From Welwitschia mirabilis (taxonomy: Eukaryota > Gnetophyta > Gnetopsida > Welwitschiales), in assembly GCA_051453625.1 (NCBI GenBank), contig JBOZIK010000001.1, forward strand, positions 260,632,319 to 260,696,318: a stretch of 64,000 nucleotides of DNA. The letters run 5' to 3'. Below are positions 47,213-59,690 of the stretch, in pieces (positions within the stretch are counted from its first letter, which is position 1; the number at the start of each line of letters is the position of its first letter). The position numbers and the translations under genes are program-made. The notes under the pieces were generated by a model that saw only the letters and a program-made list of their open reading frames with translations, was not told where the DNA came from and made no database searches.

Positions 47213-49356
47213 AAAGAAAGGATTAAAAAAATTAGAGGAACTTTTTTCATATACAAAAAGTCTTTAACTTTTATCTAATATCTTAGGAAGGAGAATATAA
47301 AAAAATAGCAACTTGAGGCCTAAGAAATTTTTAAGGACATAAAAATCAATATGCCTTTCTTAGAAGTAATTAAAAAGATGTCCTCTTATGCAAAGTTCGT
47401 TAAAGACATGTGCATGATAAATAGATGCATGAATGTTAAGAGCAAATTAGTCTTAACCTAAAAAATAAGAACAATTAAAATTACTTTCTTCCTAGGTACA
47501 AAGATTCAGGTTGTTCAATGATATGAATTTCAATTATAGCTAAAAACATTTAGTAAGCCTTATCAGATCTCGGAGTAAGTGTGAACATCCCACCTCATTA
47601 TGTATAGAAGGAAATTGGCTTAGATGATATTTAATGCATTAAGATCTAATTTCACTTTATTGATAACTCTACACATTTACCATTAGGGATAATCAAAGAT
47701 GTAATAATCTAAATTAATAAATGCTATTTCTTGTTAGACTTCATAGTTTTAGAAATAAAAACAACAAAATGCAATTCAGTGTCTGTCATTTTAGAAATTA
47801 AAGGCTTTTTTTACAACTTCTAATATTTTGATTAATTGTAAAAATGATTAAATAAGAATATCATTTATCAACATAAATTTAACATTAAACACTTTTAACA
47901 TAACAAAATTACTAGATGACGCTAATAAGGCTAATTAAATTAATGAAATTTATCACTTTAAATGTTCTCCTAAAGAGTCCAATATTTTCCATCATATGCC
48001 ATCTTTTGAATATCATTTCTTTAACTCCAAACTTAAGGGCTATAATCCTTTTGTGTCTTCTACAATCAGTCATCCTACAAAAATGCATGTTTTACCTAAG
48101 CATGATTTTCTCATGAAAAACTCATAGCATCATCACTTAATCCATCACCTCTTTAAATCTTTTCATTTACTAAATACATTTTTAAATCATCTTATTAAGT
48201 CTACAAAGCATCTACTTAGGCCATGTAATTATGAATTTTTAAGACTTACTAATCTAGATTAATGCCCCTTAAACAAAAATCAATAATAAGTGATCTTGTT
48301 ATCACTTAAGTAATAGTTAAGATTAAGTTTACTTATGGGATTTTAAGGAAGAGTATGCTTATTTTGAGTTTGGTGGTTAAAGATTCATTCATTTAAGATC
48401 TCTGATTTTAGTAAAACTTGGTTGAAAAAGGTGGGATTTATCTTAGCATGTATTCCTTAAGATTAAAGCCTTCTAGGAGGACATAATTTGTTTTAATTAG
48501 GCCAATAAGTCAATAACTTCTTTAAATGTGTATAAAACTTAAACACAAGAAGATGAACAAACGAATATAATATATCTATTTTCCTAAGATACATATCATT
48601 AATTACTTAATTAGGTTTATTTAATAATAATGGGGCTATGAAGACTCACTTGTAATATAGCTTTAATGATATACGTTGCAATATAATCAACTGTATCAAG
48701 CCTATAAACACTCACTGATAATGCAGCACTGATTTCTATATAAAACAATATGCTTGACGCTGTTGGTAGAAAATCTCATAATACTAGATGCTTAATGTAA
48801 TTCATATACTTAAATTAAGGATAAATACACAAGTAAAAATTTAAAACATAAGAAAAATGGTGGGAATTAGAGGCCTGTGATGTTTTATTATCTTTTATCT
48901 TTCATACTTAAGATTTGTTATAATTCTTTAAATTTTTATAAGTTACATAGTTGAGAGTATGCTTAGTTAATTTCAAGATACACTAAAATAAAAATTACAA
49001 AAATATATAAGGGCCATTAGCTTAGTTAAATTTGCTTATTTATTTATTAATTTTTAGTTAAGTCCTATAAACACATATTCATTATTCATATCCATCATCC
49101 ATTTCACCTTACCTCCATTTCATAATAATTAAATCATGAGTTATTAACTATTTTTATGGGTTAACATTCCACTTAGAAATTAATAAAATATTGTTTTTGT
49201 ATATTTAGTCTTTCCTTTTTCATACATAAGTTAAATCATTTTGCATAATTTTCAATAAAAGAACTCATCATGATCTTTATAAAACTATGTTGTCAAAAAA
49301 ACCATAATAATTTTTACCATATAACTTTGAGGACAAAGTTAAGCTTTGGTTAGGGG
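47213..49356 (+). mobile_element. Athila-like internal segment, copy A (protease, no RT/integrase)
   Basis: It is colinear with 53984-56113. At 47380 VIKKMSSYAKFVKDMCMINR matches the Athila gag end 'A..QMP.YAKF.K'. The retropepsin reads ALSDLGVSVNI (DLG at 47566-47574), then LPLGIIKDVI and CYFLLDFIVLEI, matching 'LCDLGASVNLMP' and 'P.GI..DV.V.V..F..P.DFVVLD'. After about 48120 no RT, RNase H or integrase motif is present; non-coding DNA leads to a polypurine-like AAGCTTTGGTTAGGGG at 49341-49356. Upstream gag is missing. It shares its LTR with copy B, giving an internal-LTR-internal-LTR array. Confidence 0.8.
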
Positions 49357-51420
49357 CTATGGCAACTATTTTTTATGTTGTAATTTTTTACTTTGATGCC
49401 ATAATTATAGAAAATTGTTTATAAATTTTTTTTAAAGTGATAACCTTAGCATACTCGAGTGTTTTATACTTTGATAGTTATTCCATATTTAACCTTTTTA
49501 TTATCAAAGTTTTGCAAAGGCATTAGTAAATAATTGATTAGAGGGTATGTTAACATATAAAAATTAACATTATGATCAAGATAAAGGATCAAATTACCTT
49601 AATGGAAGACATTAATATAATTGATTTTGTCTAAAAAACATGTCTTCTATTTATTTTCATAATAATTATGGACTTGTTATTTGCCCAAGACATTTTTTGG
49701 AATATTTTTGCCAAATTGAAGGACATGCTTAAAATTGATCATCATCTAGCTAAAATGCCTATGCTACTAACTAGGATTATTGATGCTAGCTTATGTGAGA
49801 AAAATATCTCGATTCTTATGTTCCTAGCTTATCATAAATAATTAATCAAATGTAGTTATCAGCTTGATCAAATTCAACATCAAAAATAAATTACATTCTT
49901 AATGACACATGGTGGTGATAATGAGAACACATAAAGTGATGTTTAGTAGGTTGAGTAGAATTATGATGAAGACATATAGTAATGACAATGGTTGGTAGAA
50001 ACATCAACATCCACAAACCAAGTGTAGGCATTTTCATAGGAATCTTTATCAAATGTAGAAGATGATAAACTATCCTTCATAATGCCATCATTATGTAATC
50101 GTCCATCTAATGTTATAAGCCAAAAGATTGTAACCACTCATCATCCTCATTGCTTTCTATAAAAGGGTTTTAAGCCCTTTATTGTATAATCTTTAGCTTT
50201 AAAANNNNNNNNNNNNNNNNNNNNNNNNNNNNNNNNNNNNNNNNNNNNNNNNNNNNGTGATGGCCTTTTAAACAATTCTTTTAAGAGCGAGCTAGTTTCC
50301 AAGGATTACTAAAGAAGTTCTATAACATCCTCCTTCTATTATCATAAACTACTTATCTGTTTAATACATCAAGTTGATTTTCTTTTATTATAAATCATAA
50401 GTTATTTTATATTTGTAATTCTTCATTACCTTCAATTTAACTACCAATCTTTATTATGTTTGAGTGAACTCTATAATCATTTGGTTAAAATATTCTAACT
50501 TTATGGACTTTAAGTACTTAGGTTTTTACCTTTTATTATTGTTTAATACTTTAAAAGATTAATTGATAAGTAAGTTCACCATCATTCATATGATGAATGA
50601 GATTATGTCACTATGATCTGAGCTAAAAATACTTAATCATTTTAAGTGTATTACATGAAAGCATTGAACAACATTAGAGTGGAGGATTACTAGAGAACAA
50701 ATCAATAAAACCTTGGAGCTAGCTTTTTTTTCTCTTTTTCCAAGTTAAAGCTTCAAACACAACTATAGAATCTTTCATTTATCTTTTTTTATTTTTATTA
50801 TGACTAGTACTCAAGTTAAAGTTTGTGCAACTTCTAAACCACTACAATTCTTTTTCCCTATGAAAAGAACAATAACTAAGTTTTTCTTTTTGTAAGATCA
50901 TACGATAATTTATTTTTCTTTTTACAATATTTTATAGATAGTTTTAACCTTTTCAGTGATGGGTACTGGTTGTTTCTAGTAATACCAAAACTAGTCCTTT
51001 TTTATCTTTTTTTTGTTTGCTTTTTAGTAGTTAGTACTGGTCATTCTAGTAAAATACAAACTAATCTAGCTTGTTTTAAGATTTTTCTTTTAAATTTTAG
51101 CCTAACACATTTTGTTTTATAGGTTTAATAGTTTATGTATAGGTTGCTTAAGGAGTGAAAACTTAAAAAGATAAAAATTTTAACTTGCATCATGTACTTG
51201 TTATTATTTTTTACATTATTCTATATTTTAGTTCTATGAATTCACTACATGATAAAACATTAAAACCTATAAAAAATATTTTATAGTTTCATTAAGAATT
51301 AGGTTAAAAAATGTGCACATTTTTCATTTCTATTAAAATTATCTATAACTCTAAAATGTTAAACAATCTGCAATGACTCTATAAATGGCTCTATTTTTTC
51401 TAAAACTTTTTCAAGTGTTT
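49357..51420 (+). mobile_element. Athila-like LTR shared by copies A and B (~2.06 kb)
   Basis: It starts after the polypurine tract at 49356 and ends before the PBS at 51425. The first ~1.2 kb align with 56114-57268. TATAAAAG at 50158-50165 is a good core promoter, followed by an AT-rich U5. The 52-N gap at 50205-50256 lies just after the TATA site. Exact ends are inferred from the tract and PBS, not from a full second LTR. Confidence 0.7.
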
Positions 51421-51424
51421 TGAT

Positions 51425-51437
51425 TGGTGCCATTGTC
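51425..51437 (+). promoter_or_regulatory. Athila-type primer binding site
   Basis: TGGTGCCATTGTC differs only by C/T and G/A transitions from TGGCGCCGTTGCC, the PBS widely reported for Athila-type gypsy elements. It fixes the strand and the LTR end. Confidence 0.7.
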
Positions 51438-51879
51438 TACCCCTACCAATGCCATCAGCCTCTATAATATGAACTCTGAGCTTTTCATAGAACCATATAT
51501 GTAAACCCAGAAACCTTTGTGACTTATAGTCTTTATGAAAACTAATCTAAAATTAACCTAGAACTTATTTGAAGCCTTCTCTTACATGTCTTGGACCCAT
51601 GACAAATCTAAAATATTAGTTAGAAATCCTTTAAATGACATAGACCTCTTCACTAATCATAGAAGTACATGATAAAATCAACATCCTAAAGAGTCCTAAT
51701 AAGAACATCTTCTTAAAAAATCCAAGTAATAATCAATAAAACCCCTCATTCTAGTAACAACCAAATCTAAATGGACTAATTGTCATAGCCATATCCACTC
51801 AAAAAATAATTACATAGTTAATAGCTTATTACCTTACCTAAAAAGAAAATAAAATATAAGTTATGAAAGCTAATACTAA

Positions 51880-53490
51880 TTAACTTAGAAAAACCCTTCA
51901 TGATTATCTCAATTATAGTGCCTAAGAACACCTTCATACATTATGTTGTCATCCATAAACTAAAGATTAGAGTTTAAACCCTCCACTATCCAACTTTACC
52001 TCATTTTCATGGCCTCAAATTCAAGAATCTATACATCAATTTTAAGGAATTTGACTATGTCCTATCAACCATTATTTAATATCAAAACACTAATGGTGCA
52101 CTTAGGCTTACCTTATTTCCTTTTCTCTTAAAGAAAGGGGAGAAATCTTAATTGTACATCCTTAAACCCTACTCTATTAGAACTTCGACCAATCTATGAA
52201 AAATCATAAGAAATTCTTTAAAATATAAAAATAATTCAAAGATCTATTATAAAAATGCCCCAAATATGGTTTTAAGCTAGGAGAAGAAATGAGATTTTCC
52301 TATAATGGACTAATCATGAATAATAGGTAGTTGGTAGAAATTATAAGTAGGGAAGANNNNNNNNNNNNNNNNNNNNNNNNNNNNNNNNNNNNNNNNNNNN
52401 NNNNNNNNNNNNNNNNNNNNNNNNNNNNNNNNNNNNNNNNNNNNNNNNNNNNNNNNNNNNNNNNNNNNNNNNNNNNNNNNNNNNNNNNNNNNNNNNNNNN
52501 NNNNNNNNNNNNNNNNNNNNNNNNNNNNNNNNNNNNNNNNNNNNNNNNNNNNNNNNNNNNNNNNNNNNNNNNNNNNNNNNNNNNNNNNNNNNNNNNNNNN
52601 NNNNNNNNNNNNNNNNNNNNNNNNNNNNNNNNNNNNNNNNNNNNNNNNNNNNNNNNNNNNNNNNNNNNNNNNNNNNNNNNNNNNNNNNNNNNNNNNNNNN
52701 NNNNNNNNNNNNNNNNNNNNNNNNNNNNNNNNNNNNNNNNNNNNNNNNNNNNNNNNNNNNNNNNNNNNNNNNNNNNNNNNNNNNNNNNNNNNNNNNNNNN
52801 NNNNNNNNNNNNNNNNNNNNNNNNNNNNNNNNNNNNNNNNNNNNNNNNNNNNNNNNNNNNNNNNNNNNNNNNNNNNNNNNNNNNNNNNNNNNNNNNNNNN
52901 NNNNNNNNNNNNNNNNNNNNNNNNNNNNNNNNNNNNNNNNNNNNNNNNNNNNNNNNNNNNNNNNNNNNNNNNNNNNNNNNNNNNNNNNNNNNNNNNNNNN
53001 NNNNNNNNNNNNNNNNNNNNNNNNNNNNNNNNNNNNNNNNNNNNNNNNNNNNNNNNNNNNNNNNNNNNNNNNNNNNNNNNNNNNNNNNNNNNNNNNNNNN
53101 NNNNNNNNNNNNNNNNNNNNNNNNNNNNNNNNNNNNNNNNNNNNNNNNNNNNNNNNNNNNNNNNNNNNNNNNNNNNNNNNNNNNNNNNNNNNNNNNNNNN
53201 NNNNNNNNNNNNNNNNNNNNNNNNNNNNNNNNNNNNNNNNNNNNNNAAATAATAAGATAAATGAACTAACACACAGATTAAAATCTTTAACTGCCTCACC
53301 CTTATCTCCACCCTTGGTCACTAAACCACAATGTCTTATTTGTTACATTAATATTCATGAAATAGTTGAGTGTCCTTACATACCTTTATTTTACAACATT
53401 GTTAATGAACAAGTTAATGTAGTAGGCCACCAATGGTAAACCAAAAAAATGACTCATACTTTAACACTTATGACTCTGGGTGAAGTAATC
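51880..53490 (+). pseudogene. Athila-like gag, copy B, with intact zinc knuckle and 890-N gap
   Basis: KTLHDY (~51880) is followed by LPHFHGLKFKNLYINFKEFD (51996 on) and NGALRLTLFPFSLKE (52092-52136). These match the Athila gag motifs 'P.FHGL..E.PY.HL.EF' and 'D.V.L.LFPFSL.DKA'. After the gap (52357-53246) CLICYINIHEIVEC at 53332-53373 keeps a full C-x2-C-x4-H-x4-C zinc knuckle, then NIVNEQVNVVGHQW (cf. 'EEVN.VG'). Stops break the frame. Gag packages element RNA. Confidence 0.88.
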
Positions 53491-53983
53491 ACCTAATTTT
53501 TATTGGAACTAAGATAATCAAATTCCTTAACTAAGAAATCCATTTCAATTTAACTACCAAAAAGCATCTCTGTCCATTTCTTTCAAGGAATCAATAGTAA
53601 GTTTATGGAAAATCAAGTCTAAATTAATCATAATCAAAGTAATCCTTAAACAATATTTCTCTTGATTAATTAACCTCAAGCAAAACACCCAATTCATCTC
53701 CCAAATTTTTTAATAAGTCTAATGAATCCAAACCCATATTCTCTCTAATTTAAATCATAGAGATTCAGAAAAAGTTCCTAATAAGTGCACAACCAGCTCC
53801 TAAAAGAGTTATGTTTGTAGAAGAGGGTCAAATCACTTACAATAAACTAAAGATATTTTCCTTATAAGTGGCATCTAGGTTAAACAAGATTTATCTTAGA
53901 GTAAATCTAACTATAAGAAAAAGGTAAAAGAAAATTACAAAACTTCTTATTAAGAATATTTTACCCTTTCCTTAAGATTTGAA

Positions 53984-56113
53984 TAAAGAAATAATAAAAG
54001 ACTTAAAAGAAACTTTGTCCATATACAAAGATCCTTTACTTTTTCATGAATGTCTTAGGAAGAAGAACATCAAAAAATAGTAACTTCGGCTCTTAAAAAT
54101 TTCTAAGAACATAAAAATTAGCATTTTTTTATAAATGATTAAAAAGGTGCCCTCTTATGTAAAGTTTTTTAAGGACATGTGCATAATAAAGAGATATATA
54201 AATGTTAATAATAGAACCTTCTTAGCCCAAAAAAGATGTAATAATCTAAAATCAGTTTCTATCTAAGTATAAAAATATAGATTATGCAATGGTAGGCATT
54301 ATCATTAGAGATAAAAACATTAAGAAATTCTTGTTAGATCTAAAAGCAAGTGTCAACATTGTACTCCACTATGTGTATAAGGAACTTAGCTTAGATGATT
54401 CTAAATGCACTAAGATCTAATTGCAATTGATAACTCTGTGAAGTTGCTATTAAGAATAATTAAAGATGTAATAATCTAAGTTAATAAGTTCTATTTTCTT
54501 ATAGACTTTATACTTTTTAAAATGGATACAACAAATATAATTTAGTAACTATCATTTTAAGAAGACCTTTCTTTGTAACTTCAAACATATTAATTAATTA
54601 CAAAAATGGTCAAATGAAGATGTCATTTGATAAGATGACTTTGAAATTAAAAATTTTTAATATAATAAAATTACTAGGCTATCCTAACAAGGATAGTTGA
54701 GTTAATGAAATTTGTGACTTTAAATTTTCTTCTAAAGAGACTAATATTTTCCATCTTATACCATCTCTTAAATATTACTTCTCTGACTTCAAATCCAATA
54801 GTTATAATAATTTTGAATCTTTTATATAAGTCATCCTACAAAAATACATGTTTTTCCTAAGGATTATTTTCTCATAAACATTCCATAACATCATCAATCA
54901 TTCCACCACTTCTTTAAACCTTTTCATTATGCAAAGCCATTTTTTAATTCATCTCACTAATCCCATAAATCATCTACATATGTACTTATAAATTTTTGAG
55001 ACTTACTAATCCAGGTTAATGGCTATTAAATAAAAATCAATAATAAGTGATCTAGTTATTACATAAGTAATAGTAGAGATAAGTTTACCTATAGGATTAT
55101 AAAAAAGAGTATGCTTATTTCAAGTTTGGTAATTAAAGAAACATTTACTTAGGGTCTTTAATTTTGGTAAAACTTGGTTGAAAAGGTGGAACTTACCTTC
55201 ATATTTATTTCTTAAGATTAAATTATTTAATGATAATAAGATTGTCTTGGTTAGGATAATGAACTAGTGACCCCTTTAAATGTGTATAAAAATTAAAAAT
55301 GAGAAGAAGAGTAAAAGAATATGATATATATCTTCTCCTAATGCACATGTCATTGATCACTTAATGGGTTTAACTAACTACATTAGAGCTATGGATGCTT
55401 GTTGTTAATGTAGCTTTAATGATTTATATTGTAACATAATCAATTAGATCGAGACTAAAAATACTCACTGATAATGCAACACTGATTTCTACATAAAACA
55501 ATAGGATTAACTCTATTGGGAAAAAAATGTCATAACACTAGATGCTAGATGTAATTTGAAGACTTATACTATGAACATATACACTAGTAAAAATAGAAAA
55601 TAAAGGAACAAAAATGTGGAAATTAGAGATCTGTCATGTTTTATTACCTTTTTACTTTCATACTTAAGATTTGCAGTAATTCCTTAAATTTTTATAAGTT
55701 ACTTAGTTGAGACTATGTTTAGTTAATTTTGAGATCCATTAAAATAAAAAATATAAAAATATATAAGGGCCATTAGCTTAGCTAAGTTTACTCACTTATT
55801 AATTAATTTTTTAATTAATTATTTTAAATGCATTTTTATTCTTTATATGCATCATTCATTTTACCTTATCCCCATTTTATGAAAAATAAATAATAATGCA
55901 TTAACTAGTTTTATGGATTGATATTCCACTTAGCCCTTAATAAGACATTATTTCACTGTAATTATTCTTTCCTTTGTCTTACCTAAGTTGCATTATTTCT
56001 CATTGTTCTCAATTAAAAAACTCATTGTGATCTTTATAAAACTGTATTCTCAAAATAATTTTAATACTTTTGACCCTATAGCTTTAAGGACAAAGTTGAG
56101 TTTTAATTAGGGA
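53984..56113 (+). pseudogene. Athila-like protease region and 3' spacer, copy B
   Basis: VIKKVPSYVKFFKDMCIIKR (~54147) leads to the retropepsin LLDLKASVNIVLHYVYKELS with the DLG turned to DLK at 54337-54345 (Gly to Lys), so it is inactive. SYXVNKFYFLIDFILF-like sequence and RPFFVT..NIL.NYKNGQM follow (~54560-54620, cf. 'LGRPFLAT'). From about 54830 to the polypurine tract at 56096-56113 nothing codes. RT, RNase H and integrase are absent exactly as in copy A. Confidence 0.82.
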
Positions 56114-57268
56114 ATACAACATCTAGTTTTTACATTGAAATTTTTCATTTTAATGCCTTAATTATAGAAAATTAGTTATAAAAATGTTTCAACATTATAC
56201 CATTTTCACACTTAAATCCTTTCAAGTTTGGTGATTTTTCTAGGTTTAATCATTTTGTTATTAATGTTTATCTAACAAACTAGTAAAAGATTAGTTATGA
56301 AGTATGTTAACATGCAAAAATTGACATTAGGACCAAGATAAGTAACAAAATTACCTTAATAAGAAATAATAATATAATATATTTTATCTCAAAAACATGT
56401 CTTCTCTTAATTTTCACAATAATGGTGGACTTATCATTTATCCCTGAAATTTTCATATTATTTATGCTAAATTAGAGGACATTCTTAAAATTAATCATTA
56501 CATAGCTTGAAACGCCGATGTTTCTAGCTACTACTATAGTGCTACTAGCCTATTTTAGAAAAGTACCTCCATTCTTATGTTTTTGACTTATCATAAATAA
56601 TTCAATTAATTGTACTTATGGGGTTAATCAAAGTTGACATAAAAATACATTGCATTCTTAATAACACATGGTGATGATAATGAAGACTCGCATAGCAAGA
56701 TGATGAAGGAAATACATGACAATAATAGTAATTGACAGATGCATCAACATCCACAAATCAAGTATTAACATTGTTATAAAAATCTTTATATAATATAAAA
56801 GATGATAAGGCATACTGCCTAATGCCATCATTATGTAAGCATCCACCTAACACTACAAGCTAAGGACTTGTAACCAATCCTCATCTCTATTTCTCTTTAT
56901 AGATAGGTTTTGGATTCTTCATTGTATCATCTTTAACTTTGGAAAAAATTTAGAACCTTGAAATATTAATCATGATGATCTTCTAAGAGACTCTTTGATG
57001 AGTAAACAAATTTTTAAGGATCACTTAAAGAGTTTTATAAAATCCTTCTTCCATTATTATAAAATTGTTCTTTGTTTAATACATAAAGTTGTTTGCATTT
57101 TATTTCAAATCATAAGTCATTTATATTTGGAATGGTTACATAGCAACTTAATTATCAAGCTTTATTATATTTAAGTTAACTCTTTAATTATTGGTCAAAG
57201 AATTCTAATATTATGGATTTTAAGTAATTAGGATCCTTATGTTCCATTATTGTTTAAGGCTTTAAAAA
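56114..57268 (+). mobile_element. Athila-like 3' LTR, truncated
   Basis: It aligns with 49357-50570: GCCTTAATTATAGAAAATTAG against GCCATAATTATAGAAAATTG, AACATGTCTTCT, and TCATTGTATCATCTTTA. It stops at TTTAAAAA (57268), where the end of minus-strand LTR D begins. The last ~850 bp of the LTR are missing here, so element D probably inserted into it. Confidence 0.75.
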
Positions 57269-58576
57269 GGGGAGGAATGAATGAGTTCCAACAAATAAAA
57301 ATTAAACTCAATAAGAATAAAAAGCATAATAAAAATTCTTATCAAATAATGTAATTCCTCAACTTGCGTTCATTCATACATAAAGGGTAGCTTCTACTCA
57401 TACCTCTAGATATTCTTGACCTATAAGAAATTTATGGTTTTTAGGCATGTTACTAATCTTACAATTAGCAAGAGTCTCCTTACACGGCATCACTTTCATT
57501 GATTAAGGAAATAGTGATTTTCATAGGTACATCATGAATCTTTATAATAATGAGAGTATCTTTACAAGGTAACACTCTCTTCCTCATAAGGGAATAAAGA
57601 TTTTATAGCTAACTAATAACCTTACATTTAAGAAGTGCCTAAAAGCACAATAACCAATGCACGCCTAGATAAGCATTTCATTATAAAGTATTTAATATTT
57701 TAATAAACACACTCTATAATAGTTTTCAACAATAAGATAGTTCACAATATAAATCAAATAGTACAACACAACAACAAGACTAAAGATTTGCTTTTAGTAA
57801 GATGTAAGCTTGTTGAAGTCCTTTTTGTTATCATGAATATGAATGAAGAATAAAGCAATAAAGTTCCAAGTCTAAGAGATGAAATTAATATTATCTCCTT
57901 GTCAATGGATCCTTTAATTTCTTCATGAGAGATTCTTATAACTCATGCTTTCAAATATTTATATGTTTGATTCATTCAATAAAGTGCTAAAGGTTTTTTA
58001 ATTTCTTGATTCATGACATTGATGCTTTATAGGATTGAAGAAGATCTAGCTATTTAAGCTTGAAAGATAACCATTTGATTCTGTAACTACCATGTAATGG
58101 ATAGTCAACATCAATGCTTCCACTACATAACTTCACTTTTAATTGATGTGAACTTTAGTTTAAGATGTTTTGAATTTTGCAAATCTCTTTACTCCAAACA
58201 TCTTCATTTTTGCTTATGTCTACTCTTTGGATGTCTTCACTTTTATAGACGTCTTGAGTGAACTTACTTAGATTCTAATGAATTTTTTACTATAGTATTC
58301 TTGGCCATTATGATCATAAATCTATGATATATAACTTTATTACTTACCTGAAACATAAGATATTAGACAAAATTAAATTTACTCTATTACTTATTTTATC
58401 CTAGTACGTCCAAGATATCTTCACTTTTTTAGACATTTTCATTGAAGATGTCTTTAATTTTTTAGATGTATTCAATCAATCGATTCTGTATTTTGGCATT
58501 TAATCCTTTTTATGATATATTACCTTTGAAGATTCATCATGATATAGTGCTTTCAAGGTCTAATTTACCTATAACA
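57269..58576 (-). mobile_element. SIRE-like element D, 3' LTR (same family as LTR B)
   Basis: Read on the minus strand it starts TGTTATAGGTAAATTAGACC and ends near CATTCATTCCTCCCC. TATCTAGAGGTATGAGTAGAAG and CATTCATTCC match the end of the B 5' LTR (29875 and 30007 regions). It carries octamer modules with 10-nt spacers at 58196-58221, 58229-58254 and 58413-58438. Its length (~1.31 kb) fits LTR B (~1.42 kb). The last ~20 bp, including the terminal CA, are not recognisable. Confidence 0.75.
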
Positions 58577-58616
58577 AGCTATCTACATAATTAAACAAAA
58601 TTGTTTAACAAGTATG

Positions 58617-58635
58617 TATATATATATATATATAT
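58617..58635. repeat. (TA)n microsatellite
   Basis: An uninterrupted TA run of about nine and a half units just outside LTR D. Confidence 0.95.
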
Positions 58636-59690
58636 CACTTAAAGAATTAGAATAAGACATATTTAGAATCAGTTAAGCAACTTTGCAAAAAGGCATAAAA
58701 ATAGATAATAAATTAATGTATTTTTCATTCACCTGTATATGTTAAAAGTGAAGAACATAAATGTTTGATAATCTCTTAATTGCAATATACTAGTGTAAAT
58801 ATGCGTTTTTTAGAGCATGAAGTTCAATTGTGTGCATATTATTATATAATAACCAATTAAAGTTATGCTAACATAATATGAAAATATCTAGATCACCAAA
58901 TAATTAGAATCTTATATATGCAAAATTGTGCTAATAAAACCAAAATATAAGAACAATAAATGTGCTAAACATAATACATGTAATAACAAGCATGATATTA
59001 AGAAAGTGTTAAACACATGAATATTTGATAAAATGTTAAGCAAGAATAATCAACATCCAATCTAATATCTCATAATTAAGAGTTCCAATCCTAACAAAGT
59101 ATTCTCAACTTGGAAGTTGATTAAGGTATCTAACTGATTTATCACTAATTTTCCATATACCTCTCCCCATTTTTGGACATTAATAGAAGGCTCCAATTAA
59201 TGAGATTTGAATCACTCATGTACTACTCACCTTGGCCTTATTTATTACTATCATCACTATTGTGGGTAATGGAAGTGAGTTGTGTGTATGATGATGATGA
59301 AGTAAAAGGTGGTATGTGCCTCTTCCTGGAGGGATGTTGTGATGTTTTACTAGGGCTCTTAGAGACCTATCTTCATTTACATTAATACAATTAAGGAGTG
59401 ATGGAGGTTATAAAGAAACTAGTAATGGTAGTCTTTACAAAATTGAGTGGTAGCTAAATAGATCAAAATGGTTCTACCTAGATGGGCTCTAAGTGTGGAG
59501 GAGGTGATGATGGTGGACAAACTAGAGGTGGACAGTGTTTACATGGTAGTGAATAGGGTCTAGAAAATGATGGTGGCTATGTAGAACAATAGAATAGAAT
59601 CTTATGACAAGGATGACAAAAGATAAGAAGTGAAGCATCTAGGCTCTCAGACTTTATCTCTTATAGTGCTGATCTCTATTAGGAAGGACT
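58636..59690 (-). other. Element D 3' untranslated part
   Basis: On the minus strand AAAAATGGGGAGAGG (near 59165-59179) looks like the first G-rich tract of SIRE elements (compare 42885). The upstream part (59200-59690) translates to a His/Pro-rich decayed tail (NIPPGRGTYHLLLHHHH) and probably is the end of the extra ORF. Confidence 0.5.

Noticed and set aside
59173-59385. Plus-strand 70-codon frame
   Set aside because: Antisense to the decayed His/Pro-rich tail of the element D extra ORF; no independent support.
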